Of a stretch of DNA of 64,000 nucleotides, positions 32,119 to 41,759 are shown one piece after another. Each line of letters opens with the position of its first letter. The first letter of the stretch is position 1. The notes beneath the pieces are model-generated. The model did not search any database. It was not told the origin of the DNA and was given only the letters and a program-made list of their open reading frames with translations. Position numbers and translations under genes: made by a program. The DNA comes from Candidatus Rhodoluna planktonica (GTDB lineage: Bacteria; Actinomycetota; Actinomycetes; Actinomycetales; Microbacteriaceae): contig NZ_CP015208.1 of assembly GCF_001854225.1 (NCBI RefSeq), positions 1 to 64,000 on the forward strand, read 5' to 3'.

Positions 32119-34829
32119 TGTTTAAGCGCATCTTCACGATTCTTCTTTCGGCAATCCTTGCTGCTGGCTCTCTGGTTGCTCTAGCAGCACCTGCTACCGC
32201 AAGCGTTGGGCCAATGACCATTCGCTATGTAACTACGGCTGCCAATCAAACAGTGTGTTTGCCAATTGGCGGCACCAACACCGGGGTCAAAGTTGATTGG
32301 AAAGATGGCTCAGCGCTTGATTCAACCATCCTGAGTTCTGGAACTAGCGCACATATGACCCACGCATTTGCAACTGCTGGTACCTACGACGTTGAAATTG
32401 CTGAAGGAACAATAACTCGATTTGGCAGTGAGTTCTGCGCAACCGGCACCAAGGGCAAGATGGTCGCAGTTTTGAGTTGGGGAAATCAAATTGACAACAT
32501 CACATCACTTGAGCGTGCCTTCAACGAAGAAACGGAGTTTATCGATGTGCCGAATGTGATGCCGCCAAAGGTCACAACCCTTGCATTCACCTTCGCACGA
32601 GCCTACAAATTTAATGATGCCGACATTTCCGCTTGGAATATTGGCGGATCAATTGTCGGTGGAATCGATTCTTATGGTGTGACCTCATTGCTCTACACAT
32701 TTCACAGAGCAATCGCTTTTAACCGGCCATTGAATGGCTGGAACACCTCCAAGGTGATCAACATGTCACAGACTTTTTCTGGCGGCTACAACCAAGTCAC
32801 GCCGTTTAATCAGTCACTGGATAACTGGGATACAGCAAATGTGACAAACATGTCATACATGTTTTCTTACAGCTCGTTTAACCAGCCAATCGGAAGTTGG
32901 GATGTTTCGAGGGTAGGTAACTTCTCAAATATGTTCAGCGAAAATAACAGGTTTAATCAAGATTTGGAGAACTGGGACACCTCTGCTGCAACTGACTTTT
33001 CCTACATGTTTTACTTCGCAACAGCATTTAACGGCAAAGTGACAAACTGGAAAACAAATCGCGCTACAAGCATGTGGTCGATGTTTGCCTACGCTCGCAA
33101 TTTTGATCAACCTGTGCAGCACATCTCAGGGACAAATATTTGGAAAACAAGTGTCGTGACAAACATGTCTTCCGTATTTTTGGGAGCAGCAAAATTCAAC
33201 CAAGATGTTTCAAGTTGGGATACCAGCGCCACCACCACCATGGAGAGCATGTTTCAATCAGCAACTTCCTTCAATCAAGATCTTTCGCTGTGGAACACCA
33301 GCAGAGTGACGAACATGTATGGAATGTTTTCCAGCGCCGATAGTTTTGATCAAAGTTTGGCATCTTGGGACATCACGAAGTTGGCCGCGGACTCTGCTAA
33401 TCCAGCTGGTAACGGATCAGCAAATCACATGCTAACCAGCGCCGCCGGAAAAGGAATGTCGCCTGCTAATTACTCAGCAACGTTGCGCGGTTGGGCAGCC
33501 ACACTTGAGGCCTATAAGCTAGCGGGCAACACTCCCGCTGTAGTTGCACTTGGTGCAGGGTCAAGAAAATACTTTTGCGATGCTGCAACGCTAGCTGCCA
33601 GAGACAAACTTTTCACCGTTGGCACCACACCTTACTTTGGCTGGACCTTTGGTAGCGCCGATTCACCTGCACTTTGTTCTGGCCAGCAAACGGTTACCTG
33701 GGCGCCGACCAACACCACGGTGGATGAGGGCACTGCGACTATCGTCCCAAATAAAAAGGCCTTCTCGGATGGGCACGGTGCAATAAGTTATCAGGTAGAT
33801 AGCTCCACCGGCACGATGGTGTGTTCAGTAGCCAACTCGGGAACAATTACCTTCACCGGAGTTGGTTCTTGCGTGGTGAGGGCTACCGCTGCGGCAGTCG
33901 AAGATATTCCTAATATCGATCTCACAACTGGGTTTCGGCAAGTAACTTTTACTGCCAGAGCAACACAGGTAATTACTTGGACCCCCAGTAATTTGACTGC
34001 GCTCAACACCGACGCAACGCTGACACCCGATGTTTTGGCGGGCAGCAATGACGTAGCCGGGACAATTAGTTATTCAGTTCAGAACGCAGGAACTACCGGT
34101 TGCACGGTCAATTCAACAACCGGTGTAATCGCATTCAATGCATCTGGTACCTGCACGATTCGAGCAAGTGCACAGTCAACCGCAAATTCTGCCGCTGGTT
34201 TTACTGACGTAAGTTTTGTGATCAGTGCACCACCAGCTTCAAGTGGTGGCGGTGCTGGCGGCAATGTCGTCGAGGTCAAAGCGTCGCCCAAGGTGACTGA
34301 GGTGAGCAAGAAACGAGTGGTTGGCACTCGACCCACCGCGATTGAATTGGTTGGGCAAGACCTAAAAAATGTTTCTCAAATTCGCGTTGGTTCGAAAACT
34401 TTGCCGGTTGTAGTTGCCGACGATGAAAAACTCAACTTCGTTTTGCCCACCTTGGCCTCAGGCACCTATCAGGTCGAACTGGTGCACGAAGATTCGCTGA
34501 TTGCAGTTGCGCAAACCATCACAGTTGTTGCGCCCACAATTGCAGTTTCGAAATTTGCCGGTGACTCGGCGAAGCTAACTTCGCAAAAAATTAAAACGAT
34601 TAGAAATGCAGTTTCGCTTTACTCGGGCGCTGGTTCGTTGACCTGCATCGGTTCTACCTCTGGGGCTAAGGCCACACGATTCGATATTGTTCTTGCGCGG
34701 CAAAGGGCGTTCGCTGCCTGCAACTTGGCAAAGAAAATAAACCCAAGTCTGGTTACCTCAATTAAGGTGACTCCAGCCCTGGGCTTAGGCGCTAAAAACC
34801 GTAAAGTTGAATTGCAGTTCAGCAAATAA
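32103..34829 (+). CDS. Secreted BspA-like (DUF285) surface protein with Cys-paired Ig-like modules
   Basis: A 908-aa secreted protein. A signal peptide (about residues 1-33, KRIFTILLSAILAAGSLVAL and an ATA cleavage region) precedes eight BspA/DUF285-type repeats of about 24-30 residues in the region 155-450. Each carries variants of WDTS-VTNMSYMF and ends in FNQ-L. Two modules with paired cysteines follow, then an IPT/TIG-like segment (VVGTRPTAIELVGQDL) and a C-terminal domain with a CIGST and LARQRAFAACNLA pattern resembling OmpA-like fold domains. The start could be the ATG used here or the GTG at 32118; both sit in a strong hairpin. It lies next to a response regulator/kinase pair. An adhesion role is known for BspA relatives and inferred here. 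Confidence 0.8.
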   Translation: MIGVKVFKRIFTILLSAILAAGSLVALAAPATASVGPMTIRYVTTAANQTVCLPIGGTNTGVKVDWKDGSALDSTILSSGTSAHMTHAFATAGTYDVEIAEGTITRFGSEFCATGTKGKMVAVLSWGNQIDNITSLERAFNEETEFIDVPNVMPPKVTTLAFTFARAYKFNDADISAWNIGGSIVGGIDSYGVTSLLYTFHRAIAFNRPLNGWNTSKVINMSQTFSGGYNQVTPFNQSLDNWDTANVTNMSYMFSYSSFNQPIGSWDVSRVGNFSNMFSENNRFNQDLENWDTSAATDFSYMFYFATAFNGKVTNWKTNRATSMWSMFAYARNFDQPVQHISGTNIWKTSVVTNMSSVFLGAAKFNQDVSSWDTSATTTMESMFQSATSFNQDLSLWNTSRVTNMYGMFSSADSFDQSLASWDITKLAADSANPAGNGSANHMLTSAAGKGMSPANYSATLRGWAATLEAYKLAGNTPAVVALGAGSRKYFCDAATLAARDKLFTVGTTPYFGWTFGSADSPALCSGQQTVTWAPTNTTVDEGTATIVPNKKAFSDGHGAISYQVDSSTGTMVCSVANSGTITFTGVGSCVVRATAAAVEDIPNIDLTTGFRQVTFTARATQVITWTPSNLTALNTDATLTPDVLAGSNDVAGTISYSVQNAGTTGCTVNSTTGVIAFNASGTCTIRASAQSTANSAAGFTDVSFVISAPPASSGGGAGGNVVEVKASPKVTEVSKKRVVGTRPTAIELVGQDLKNVSQIRVGSKTLPVVVADDEKLNFVLPTLASGTYQVELVHEDSLIAVAQTITVVAPTIAVSKFAGDSAKLTSQKIKTIRNAVSLYSGAGSLTCIGSTSGAKATRFDIVLARQRAFAACNLAKKINPSLVTSIKVTPALGLGAKNRKVELQFSK

Positions 34830-34857
34830 ATAGCAGAACAAAAGAGGAGAAATTTCG

Positions 34858-35511
34858 GTGACTAACCCTCTTCCTTTGCGCAAAGTGCTGATTGTCGAAG
34901 ACGAGGGCTTCACACGTTCACTAACCGCCGAAGTTTTGAGCCGAGCCGGTTTTGACGTTGCTGAGGCAAGTAATGCGGTTCTAGCAAAACGCGCGGTCCT
35001 GGATTTTGACCCAGACGCGATGGTTGTCGACATTGAATTAGGCGATGGGCCATCTGGGCTTGATTTGATTAGTGCTCTGAGTAAAACACATTCTCATATT
35101 GCTTTCGTTTTGCTATCGAATTTTGTGCCAACTAGCGCCGACCTAGATGAACTCAATCGTGTTTCGTACTTATCGAAGCGCGAAACTGACAATGTTGGCC
35201 GACTTCTCGAGGTACTAGAAGATGCACTTCGAAATCGCTCTGACGAGACAGTTGAAAAAGTGTCTAAGAACAACCCCCTTTCTAGGCTTACTAAAAACCA
35301 ACTTGAGATCCTAAGGCTGGTCGCCAGCGGGGCAACAAATAATGAAATTGCTCAGGTCAGAAGATCATCAACTAGAGCTGTCGAAAAATCGATAGAGCGG
35401 TTATATGCGACATTGAATATTCACCGGGATGGAAAATCAAGTCCGAGACTTGCTGCCGCAAGGATCTATGCCGAAATTGCCGGCACTCCGCACGGTGGGC
35501 AAAAACTTTGA
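34858..35511 (+). CDS. LuxR/NarL-like response regulator (pair 1)
   Basis: A 217-aa regulator. The receiver domain (about residues 8-122) has acidic E14-D15-E16, phospho-acceptor D58 in MVVDIE, S86 in LLSNF and K106 in YLSKR. The LuxR-type HTH lies at about 138-205 (LTKNQLEILRLVASGATNNE). It has a good ribosome binding site (AGAGGAGA) before a GTG and overlaps the downstream kinase by four bases, so the two are a unit. It is a clear paralogue of the regulator at 39317. Target genes are unknown; the neighbouring surface proteins and channel are candidates. Confidence 0.88.
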   Translation: MTNPLPLRKVLIVEDEGFTRSLTAEVLSRAGFDVAEASNAVLAKRAVLDFDPDAMVVDIELGDGPSGLDLISALSKTHSHIAFVLLSNFVPTSADLDELNRVSYLSKRETDNVGRLLEVLEDALRNRSDETVEKVSKNNPLSRLTKNQLEILRLVASGATNNEIAQVRRSSTRAVEKSIERLYATLNIHRDGKSSPRLAAARIYAEIAGTPHGGQKL

Positions 35512-37205
35512 ACTATGTAGGTTCGCTAAGTGGCAAATATGCCATCACATTTTCAGCGTGGCTACTGCTATCGCCAGTGAGCATTTTTCTGACCTATTCA
35601 TTTACGCCCGAGGGCGCCAATGGCACATATTTCGAATGGATGATTCTTGGGTTTATTGGCCATGCCGTAACCGGCGCGGTGCTGGTTTTGGGTTGGTTGG
35701 TTTTTTCAAAACTAAAACCTGGCGGCTTGAAAGCGCTGCTGGTTTTGCTGCTATTTGCAATTGCTGGCGCAATTCGCGGCTTTTCGGTGGGCTTTTTTGG
35801 CGACTTGATGGGCTTGATCAACGAGCCTGACTATCTTGGTCGAATTCGAAGTGGCTCGGTTTTGGTTCTAGTTTGGTTTTCGTTTGCGGCCGTTCTAATC
35901 GAGACTAATTCTGAATTTAGGAATGCCCTAGCGGAGGTTCGTTCAGCAGCCCAAACCAGTGTCCTTTTGGCCCAAAAATCGAAACTCGTCGTCGCTGAAT
36001 ATCGGGTCGAAATCAGCGATCAGGTTAGGGGTTTGCTCGAGACTGCTTTGAGTAAAACGCAGAGTGCAACCGAGCTAACCAAAATAATCAGCCAGGTTTT
36101 GAAACCTTTGGTCAATACTGAACGGCTTTCGGAATTCGACGAGAAACTCAAGTCAGCCAGCGACGAACTGAGCACTAGATTTTCATTTTCATTGCGGGAA
36201 ACTCTGCGGACGATGGTTACAAAATCCTCGTTTAATGGAGTAGTCGTGGCGTTTGTCTATTTAGCCAGCACGGCATCGAGTCGACTTTGGGTCAGCACTT
36301 TCGAAATCTTTGTTCTCGATATTTTGATCAACTCAATTTGGATCATTGCCGGATCAAAACTTGCGGCGCGCAGTTTGGCCACGTTGAAGGCAAGGCAAAG
36401 AATCGTAGCCGTGCTGCTTAGCTGGCTAGTGCTAGCAAATGGTGCAGGCATCATCAGCGAAACTTTGCACGCTGGCAATGTAGTTTTCACACCCACATCA
36501 GCGCTCTTCGCAATTGCGGTGTTGATTGTCATTGTTCTGACTTCGGCGTTAGACGCTTACCGGCTGCAGCACGCCGAAAAAATTGCCGAACTTTCTGTTT
36601 TGAATGCCCAGCTTGACTGGTATCGCCGCTCGATACATCAGGCGCTGTGGGTTGAAAAACGGCGACTAACCAGGTTGATTCATTCGCAAGTTCAGTCGCG
36701 CATTTTGGCGACAGCCGCTCGGGTGGCCCGACAAAACCCAGACGGACAAATTACTGAAGAAGAACTAGATGAATTGAAGCAGGTCTGCCTGACCGCAATT
36801 TACTCGGATGAAGTGAACACAGACGTTGCTGCTTTCTTAGAGCAAATCGCCGAGGTGTTTAGCGGTGCCTCAGAAATAGTTTCATCGATTAGCGATGAGG
36901 CTCAGGAAGTATTGAGCAGCGAACCGGCAGTTGCCGCCGCCAGCTTAGAAATTATCCGCGAGGGAATTAATAATGCCGTCAAACACGGCAAAGCTAATCG
37001 TGTCGAAATCAAAGTCAGTCTTGAGCCACAACAACATCTAGATAAGCATCTAGTCGTGATTGAGATTTTTGATGACGGCAATTCATTAGCAAAAAAAATG
37101 CAGCCTGGAATTGGGCAAAAAACCTTGGATGAATTAGCAATCGACTGGAAGATTTTCAGGAAAAAAGGCCAAACACTTTTGCAGGCAAAGGTTCCGGTGG
37201 GCTAA
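35508..37205 (+). CDS. Atypical membrane histidine kinase (pair 1)
   Basis: A 565-aa protein with two membrane bundles of about four segments each (about residues 10-131 and 240-347) separated by a helical cytoplasmic stretch (about 132-235). The likely phospho-acceptor is H392 in WVEKRRLTRLIHSQVQS, which lacks the acidic residue that normally follows the histidine in HisKA_3 kinases. The GHKL ATPase domain has the N-box EIIREGINNAVKHG (about 481-494), DDG at 522-524 and GIGQ at 534-537. It starts at a TTG overlapping its response regulator. No ligand-binding domain is recognised. Compare the paralogue at 39960. Confidence 0.8.
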   Translation: MNYVGSLSGKYAITFSAWLLLSPVSIFLTYSFTPEGANGTYFEWMILGFIGHAVTGAVLVLGWLVFSKLKPGGLKALLVLLLFAIAGAIRGFSVGFFGDLMGLINEPDYLGRIRSGSVLVLVWFSFAAVLIETNSEFRNALAEVRSAAQTSVLLAQKSKLVVAEYRVEISDQVRGLLETALSKTQSATELTKIISQVLKPLVNTERLSEFDEKLKSASDELSTRFSFSLRETLRTMVTKSSFNGVVVAFVYLASTASSRLWVSTFEIFVLDILINSIWIIAGSKLAARSLATLKARQRIVAVLLSWLVLANGAGIISETLHAGNVVFTPTSALFAIAVLIVIVLTSALDAYRLQHAEKIAELSVLNAQLDWYRRSIHQALWVEKRRLTRLIHSQVQSRILATAARVARQNPDGQITEEELDELKQVCLTAIYSDEVNTDVAAFLEQIAEVFSGASEIVSSISDEAQEVLSSEPAVAAASLEIIREGINNAVKHGKANRVEIKVSLEPQQHLDKHLVVIEIFDDGNSLAKKMQPGIGQKTLDELAIDWKIFRKKGQTLLQAKVPVG

Positions 37206-37240
37206 ATCTAAGCTTTATATAGTGCCAACCGAACATAACG

Positions 37241-37282
37241 AAAAGTGCCGGCAAATAATCATTTGGGGCACCTTTCTTTTTC
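37241..37282 (+). terminator. Probable terminator after kinase 1
   Basis: AAAAGTGCC and GGCACCTTT arms (one G-U pair) enclose a loop and are followed by CTTTTTC. The stem is moderate and the loop large. Confidence 0.5.
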
Positions 37283-37284
37283 AC

Positions 37285-37290
37285 TAAACT
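37285..37290 (+). promoter_or_regulatory. -10 element of a probable leaderless promoter
   Basis: TAAACT seven bases before the ATG at 37298; no Shine-Dalgarno sequence. Confidence 0.5.
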
Positions 37291-37297
37291 GACGCTC

Positions 37298-39241
37298 ATG
37301 TCTGATAACAATCGCTCATTTGGTCAGGGGGCTCAGGGCGAACCTGATGCACCAAAGGCAAACAAAATTCGTTTCGCACAACGTCTGCGTTACAACTTCG
37401 ACAACTCAATTGCCAGCAGTAAAAGCTTTATGGCTTTTATGGGTTTGGCCGTCGTTGTAGTTGCGGTTTTGATTACCGCTCTGCGGTACAACACTGAAGG
37501 TGCTGATGCGGAAGGGGCAAACTTTTTTGACCGCTTCTGGAGCACCATCGCCATCCTCTTTTTAGGTGCTGGCAAGCCCGATGCAAACTGGGGTCAGCGT
37601 GTGTTGGCCATCGTTTTCTGGGCTTCATCACTGATCTTCACCGCTACGGTTATCGGTTTTATCAGCAGCAAAATTTTGGGCATAGTCACAATGATGAAGA
37701 AGGGAAAAAGTGCCGTACTTGACGGCGGCCACACACTCATTTTGGGTTGGTCAAACCGTATTTTTCCGATCCTCAAAGAACTTGCCATTGCAAATCAGAA
37801 CGTTCGCAAAGCGAAGGTTGTGGTCTTCTCAAATATTGATCGCGAGACAATGGAAGACGAGATTGCCTCGCGTGCTGGTGAACTTGGAAAACTAAAAGTC
37901 ATCACCAGATTCGGTGATGCAACCAACCCAGCTGACCTACAGCGCGCCAATGTCTCTGCAGCCAAGTCAATCATTGTTCTAGATTCAGACAGCTCTGGCG
38001 ATGCAACTGTGGTTTCCACAGTCTTGGCCCTAAAGGCTGTGAACGCATCCTCGGTGAATAAAATCATCGCCGAAGTTGATGACGCAAATACTGCCGAGGC
38101 GTTGCAGACAGCAACCGAAGGCCGAGTAATTCCGGTTCGTTCTCACGATGTTATAGCCCGAGTTACCGCTCAGGCTTCACGCCAGCCTGGCCTTGCCGCA
38201 GTAACGCTTGACCTGCTTGACTTCGATGGCGATGAGATTTACTTCAACCAGGTTCCAGCCTTGGCCGGCAAAACTTACGGCGATGCTTTGCTAGCTTTCA
38301 ACACCGCTTCGGTTATTGGCCTGGTTGATGAAAAGGGCAGCGTAAAGGTTAACCCAAAGCACAGCACCAAACTCACCGCCGAGAGCAAAGTTATTGCCAT
38401 TGCCGAGGATGATGACAAAGTTGTTTATACCGGCGTTCGCGAAGACATTGCCAAAAAGAAATTCACCGCACCGAAGGCACCCGTTCGAAAAGCAGAACAC
38501 CTGTTGGTTATTGGTTGGTCTGAAATGGGCCAATCGGTAATTGCTGAGGTTGCGCAATTTTTGCCCAAGGGCTCGACCGTGCACATTGTCGCAAATCAGA
38601 AATTTGTCGCTGCCGACAAGCTAGCTAACCTCAAATTTGGTGCGAATGTAAAGGTCACTTTCGCAGCTGTCACCGGTGACATCGACGAACTTATTGCTGC
38701 CGCATCTGCAAAGAAATACAACGAGATCATCATCCTCGGTTATCGAAACGCAATCAGCGAAAGCGAAGCCGACGCACAAACCATGCTCACCATGTTGCAA
38801 ATGAACCAGCTGTTTGATGCCAAAGGTAACGGCGTTGAGCCAACCCGCTTGGTGGCTGAAATTCTCGACAGTCGCAAAGCCGAACTGGCCCGAGTCGCGG
38901 CTGTTGATGACCTGGTAGTAAGCGATAACTTGGCTGCGCTGCTGATAGCTCAGGTTTCTGAAAATCCAAAATTGGCGCCGGTATTCGAAGATCTATTCGA
39001 CGCCGATGGAGCTTCAATAAACGTAAATCCAATTGAAGAGTATGCCCCACTAGGTAAAGAAATTGAATACGCCGAACTTGTGGGTATCGCTCACGCTCGT
39101 GGTGAATCAGCAATTGGTTATCGGGTACTCGCTGCGTCTAGAGACAGTTCATCAAGCGGAGTAGTTCTAAACCCAGCCAAAACTCAAAAGTTCACACCAA
39201 AAGCTGGAGATTCCCTGGTTGTGGTTGGAGACCTTAAGTAG
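37298..39241 (+). CDS. CASTOR/POLLUX-like RCK ion channel protein
   Basis: A 647-aa membrane protein. A cytoplasmic N-terminus leads to a transmembrane segment (about residues 44-62), a pore-like hairpin (FDRFWSTIAILFLGAGKPDAN, about 78-97) and a second segment (about 100-125). Two tandem RCK/NAD-binding-like domains follow, starting at GGHTLILGWSNRIFPILKEL (about 143) and EHLLVIGWSEMGQSVIAEV (about 403). This order matches the CASTOR/POLLUX/SYM8 family. The pore has no GYG potassium filter, so ion selectivity is open. It lies exactly between the two paralogous regulator/kinase pairs and may give or receive the ionic signal they act on, which is inference. Confidence 0.78.
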   Translation: MSDNNRSFGQGAQGEPDAPKANKIRFAQRLRYNFDNSIASSKSFMAFMGLAVVVVAVLITALRYNTEGADAEGANFFDRFWSTIAILFLGAGKPDANWGQRVLAIVFWASSLIFTATVIGFISSKILGIVTMMKKGKSAVLDGGHTLILGWSNRIFPILKELAIANQNVRKAKVVVFSNIDRETMEDEIASRAGELGKLKVITRFGDATNPADLQRANVSAAKSIIVLDSDSSGDATVVSTVLALKAVNASSVNKIIAEVDDANTAEALQTATEGRVIPVRSHDVIARVTAQASRQPGLAAVTLDLLDFDGDEIYFNQVPALAGKTYGDALLAFNTASVIGLVDEKGSVKVNPKHSTKLTAESKVIAIAEDDDKVVYTGVREDIAKKKFTAPKAPVRKAEHLLVIGWSEMGQSVIAEVAQFLPKGSTVHIVANQKFVAADKLANLKFGANVKVTFAAVTGDIDELIAAASAKKYNEIIILGYRNAISESEADAQTMLTMLQMNQLFDAKGNGVEPTRLVAEILDSRKAELARVAAVDDLVVSDNLAALLIAQVSENPKLAPVFEDLFDADGASINVNPIEEYAPLGKEIEYAELVGIAHARGESAIGYRVLAASRDSSSSGVVLNPAKTQKFTPKAGDSLVVVGDLK

Positions 39242-39255
39242 GCGATTAGGAAATA

Positions 39256-39292
39256 TAGAGGCTCGACTTCAAGGTCGAGCCTCTAATCTTTA
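39256..39292 (+). terminator. Terminator-like hairpin after the channel gene
   Basis: Perfect 12-bp arms TAGAGGCTCGAC and GTCGAGCCTCTA around TTCAAG, followed by a short T-rich stretch (ATCTTTA). Confidence 0.75.
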
Positions 39293-39316
39293 AGCGACAT
39301 AGTTAGAAGGATTGCT

Positions 39317-39955
39317 GTGAGCGAAAACTCCAACTTCAGACGCAGAATACTTATAGTTGAAGATGAAAACTTGACTAGGGTTCTCATATCAAATCTTTTG
39401 ACATCTGAGGGTTTTGAAGTGCAAACCGCCGATAGCGCTCTTCATGCATCGAAACTAACTAAAGATTTTGACCCAGATGCTCTTATTGTAGATATTTCGC
39501 TTGGCAAAGGTCCCACCGGGATTGACCTAGTTCATTCCCTTCAGGCAACTAGGCCTTATTTGAGTTTTTTAGTTTTATCTAATTTTGCTGCTCCACCGGC
39601 ATCAATTAAAGAACTAAAGAGTGTTGCCTATCTGCAAAAGAACCAGATTTCAGATCCGAAGGTTTTGATATCGGCTTTGAACAGTGCGATGTCAAAACCT
39701 GATGCGGCTCAAAACTATCCATTCAAGGTTCCGAATGAGGTGTCTAAGCTCACCGCACAACAGTTGAAAGTTTTGGGGCTAGTAGCACAGGGTCTTAGCA
39801 ACAGTGAAATTGCCTCGCGAAGAAACACAACTGTAGAGTCAACCGAACAGATGATAGGCCGAATCTATAAAAAGCTTGGTCTTGAGCGCAATAGTGCGGC
39901 AACCTTGAGAGTGCAGGCAACCAAAATATATCGCGAGACTCTCGGCAACAACTAG
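39317..39955 (+). CDS. LuxR/NarL-like response regulator (pair 2)
   Basis: A 212-aa paralogue of the regulator at 34858. The receiver domain has E15-D16-E17, D59 in LIVDIS, S88 in LVLSNF and K108 in YLQKN. The HTH (about residues 140-205, LTAQQLKVLGLVAQGLSNSE) is LuxR type. It starts at a GTG after AGAAGGA. Four bases separate it from its kinase. Conserved positions such as FDPDA and GPTGIDL are shared with regulator 1, consistent with local duplication followed by divergence. Confidence 0.88.
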   Translation: MSENSNFRRRILIVEDENLTRVLISNLLTSEGFEVQTADSALHASKLTKDFDPDALIVDISLGKGPTGIDLVHSLQATRPYLSFLVLSNFAAPPASIKELKSVAYLQKNQISDPKVLISALNSAMSKPDAAQNYPFKVPNEVSKLTAQQLKVLGLVAQGLSNSEIASRRNTTVESTEQMIGRIYKKLGLERNSAATLRVQATKIYRETLGNN

Positions 39956-39959
39956 CCCC

Positions 39960-41693
39960 ATGCGAGAGCTGACTAGACGCCTAAAGAGTTCCGAGGCCCT
40001 TACCTGGCCGGCAGCGATCATTGTCATTGTGATGGTTTATTCACTTGGTCCGGCATACACGTCGCTGTCGGCGGGGGGCTCAGAGCAAGAGTGGCGAAAA
40101 ATATTCTTTATCACCACACTCGTCTATTTCGTTTACGTAGTTGTTGCGAAATTCACTTTTCTGCGTGGCAAAAGCATTCGGCAAAGGCCACTGCTATCCG
40201 CAGCATCTCTAATTTTTTCAGGATTGGTTATTTCGCTCGGCACAAGGATGATTGCCGTTTACTGGCTTGACTTAGAACCCAATCGAATAATGATTTTGCG
40301 AATAATCACTATTTCGATCGCGGTGATTGTATGGCACCTAGCCCTCGCAGTTTTAGTTCACGATGAGAGAACCCACCGCGCCGAACTGGAGGGACTACTA
40401 AATGCGATTGAGAGTGCCTCAATCAGTGAAAGATTTGCAACACTCCAGTTGCTTGAATTGCGAAACAAAACAATTAAGCAAATTGAAAATACGCTCACAG
40501 GAGCATGGAAAAACTTAAAGGCAACCAGGCAAATTTCTGCCGAACTAATCGATGTCGTTAATTTCGTCGTGCGCCCTTTAGGGAGAGAGATTTCAAAAAT
40601 TGAAGTTCCTGAATTAGGCCCCCATGCTTCAGTCAACACAAAAATAACTTGGCGCGAAAAAATAAATCGATGGAAAAATCATCTAGATACGCTCTCAATC
40701 TATGACAATGTAGCCACACCAATTGCAGTGGCAATCGTTCCATACATGTCTCGCAACCTAATTGCCGCACCACTTGGGGCTGAGCGTGGTGTTTTGCTCT
40801 CGTTTTTATTGTTTTTTTCATTGGCAACTCTTGGGAAAAAATTAGACTTCAAAATCAAATTGCAATGGCGTCTGAAATGGCGGGCTCGATTAGCTGTAAC
40901 GCTTGTCGTATCCGCCTGTTTTGTTGACGCATACCTGTTCTCTGTGCTGTTCAGTAAAGCAAATATTCAGTTATCAATGATTGCGGTTGCTGGCAACTTA
41001 ATGATTTGTTCCATCATCTTCTTTATCAGACTGCTTAATTTTGATCGAAAAAAGATTATTGAAGAATTACAGGTGGTTTCACGTAATCTGTTCTGGTCTC
41101 AGGCCCGCCTGAAGCAGCTGGTTTGGGTTGAACGACAAAGACTCTCAAATTTGGTTCATGGCCACATCCAATCGCAGATAATAGCGACCGCAGCGAACTT
41201 TGAAACTCAAAATCTCACTGATCGTGAAACGGTGGCTCTATTTAAGAAGCTTCGAATTGATCTTCAAAAAATTATTCGGGATCAAAGCCGCACTGAGTCA
41301 GTCCCCAAATTACTTAGGTCACTTAAGAAACTTTGGATGAATTCAGTTGACATTAGATGGACGATTTCTGAAGAGGCACGAAAAGTTCTCAAGCTTGATC
41401 AAAATGCTGCAGATTCTGTCATCGAAATTATTCGAGAAAGCATCCTAAATAGCGTCAAGCATGCTCGCGCTCAAGTTCTAATTGTCGATATTAAATTAGC
41501 CGAAAGCAAAAGCCACACAATTCCAAGCGCTGGCTTTCTCATACTGAACGTTACAAATGACGGTAGGCCCATTCCAAAAAAAGTGACTAAAGGACAAGGG
41601 CTTGCTTTTCTCGATTTGGTAGCAGCCGAGTGGCATCTGCTTTCATCGTCAACCGAAACACAATTGACCGCCCGTGTTGCTTTTCAAAACTAA
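39960..41693 (+). CDS. Atypical membrane histidine kinase (pair 2)
   Basis: A 577-aa paralogue of the kinase at 35508 with the same plan: four N-terminal membrane segments (about residues 15-133), a helical cytoplasmic stretch, four more segments (about 253-358), then the dimerisation helix and GHKL ATPase. The candidate phospho-acceptor is H400 in WVERQRLSNLVHGHIQS. The N-box reads EIIRESILNSVKHA, followed by NDG and GQGLAFLD. The dimerisation helices of the two kinases share W-V-E-x-x-R-L-x-x-L-x-H-x-x-x-Q-S-x-I-x-A-T-A-A, far more than the rest of the proteins. The signal is unknown. Confidence 0.8.
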   Translation: MRELTRRLKSSEALTWPAAIIVIVMVYSLGPAYTSLSAGGSEQEWRKIFFITTLVYFVYVVVAKFTFLRGKSIRQRPLLSAASLIFSGLVISLGTRMIAVYWLDLEPNRIMILRIITISIAVIVWHLALAVLVHDERTHRAELEGLLNAIESASISERFATLQLLELRNKTIKQIENTLTGAWKNLKATRQISAELIDVVNFVVRPLGREISKIEVPELGPHASVNTKITWREKINRWKNHLDTLSIYDNVATPIAVAIVPYMSRNLIAAPLGAERGVLLSFLLFFSLATLGKKLDFKIKLQWRLKWRARLAVTLVVSACFVDAYLFSVLFSKANIQLSMIAVAGNLMICSIIFFIRLLNFDRKKIIEELQVVSRNLFWSQARLKQLVWVERQRLSNLVHGHIQSQIIATAANFETQNLTDRETVALFKKLRIDLQKIIRDQSRTESVPKLLRSLKKLWMNSVDIRWTISEEARKVLKLDQNAADSVIEIIRESILNSVKHARAQVLIVDIKLAESKSHTIPSAGFLILNVTNDGRPIPKKVTKGQGLAFLDLVAAEWHLLSSSTETQLTARVAFQN

Positions 41694-41698
41694 ACACC

Positions 41699-41722
41699 AA
41701 ATGCTAGGTAAACCAAGCATTT
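41699..41722 (+). terminator. Weak hairpin after kinase 2
   Basis: AAATGCT and AGCATTT arms with a 10-base loop, ending in T residues, six bases after the kinase stop codon. It is a weak terminator candidate. Confidence 0.35.
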
Positions 41723-41759
41723 AGAAATCCAGAATCAGGCAACAAGTTTTGATGTTGTC

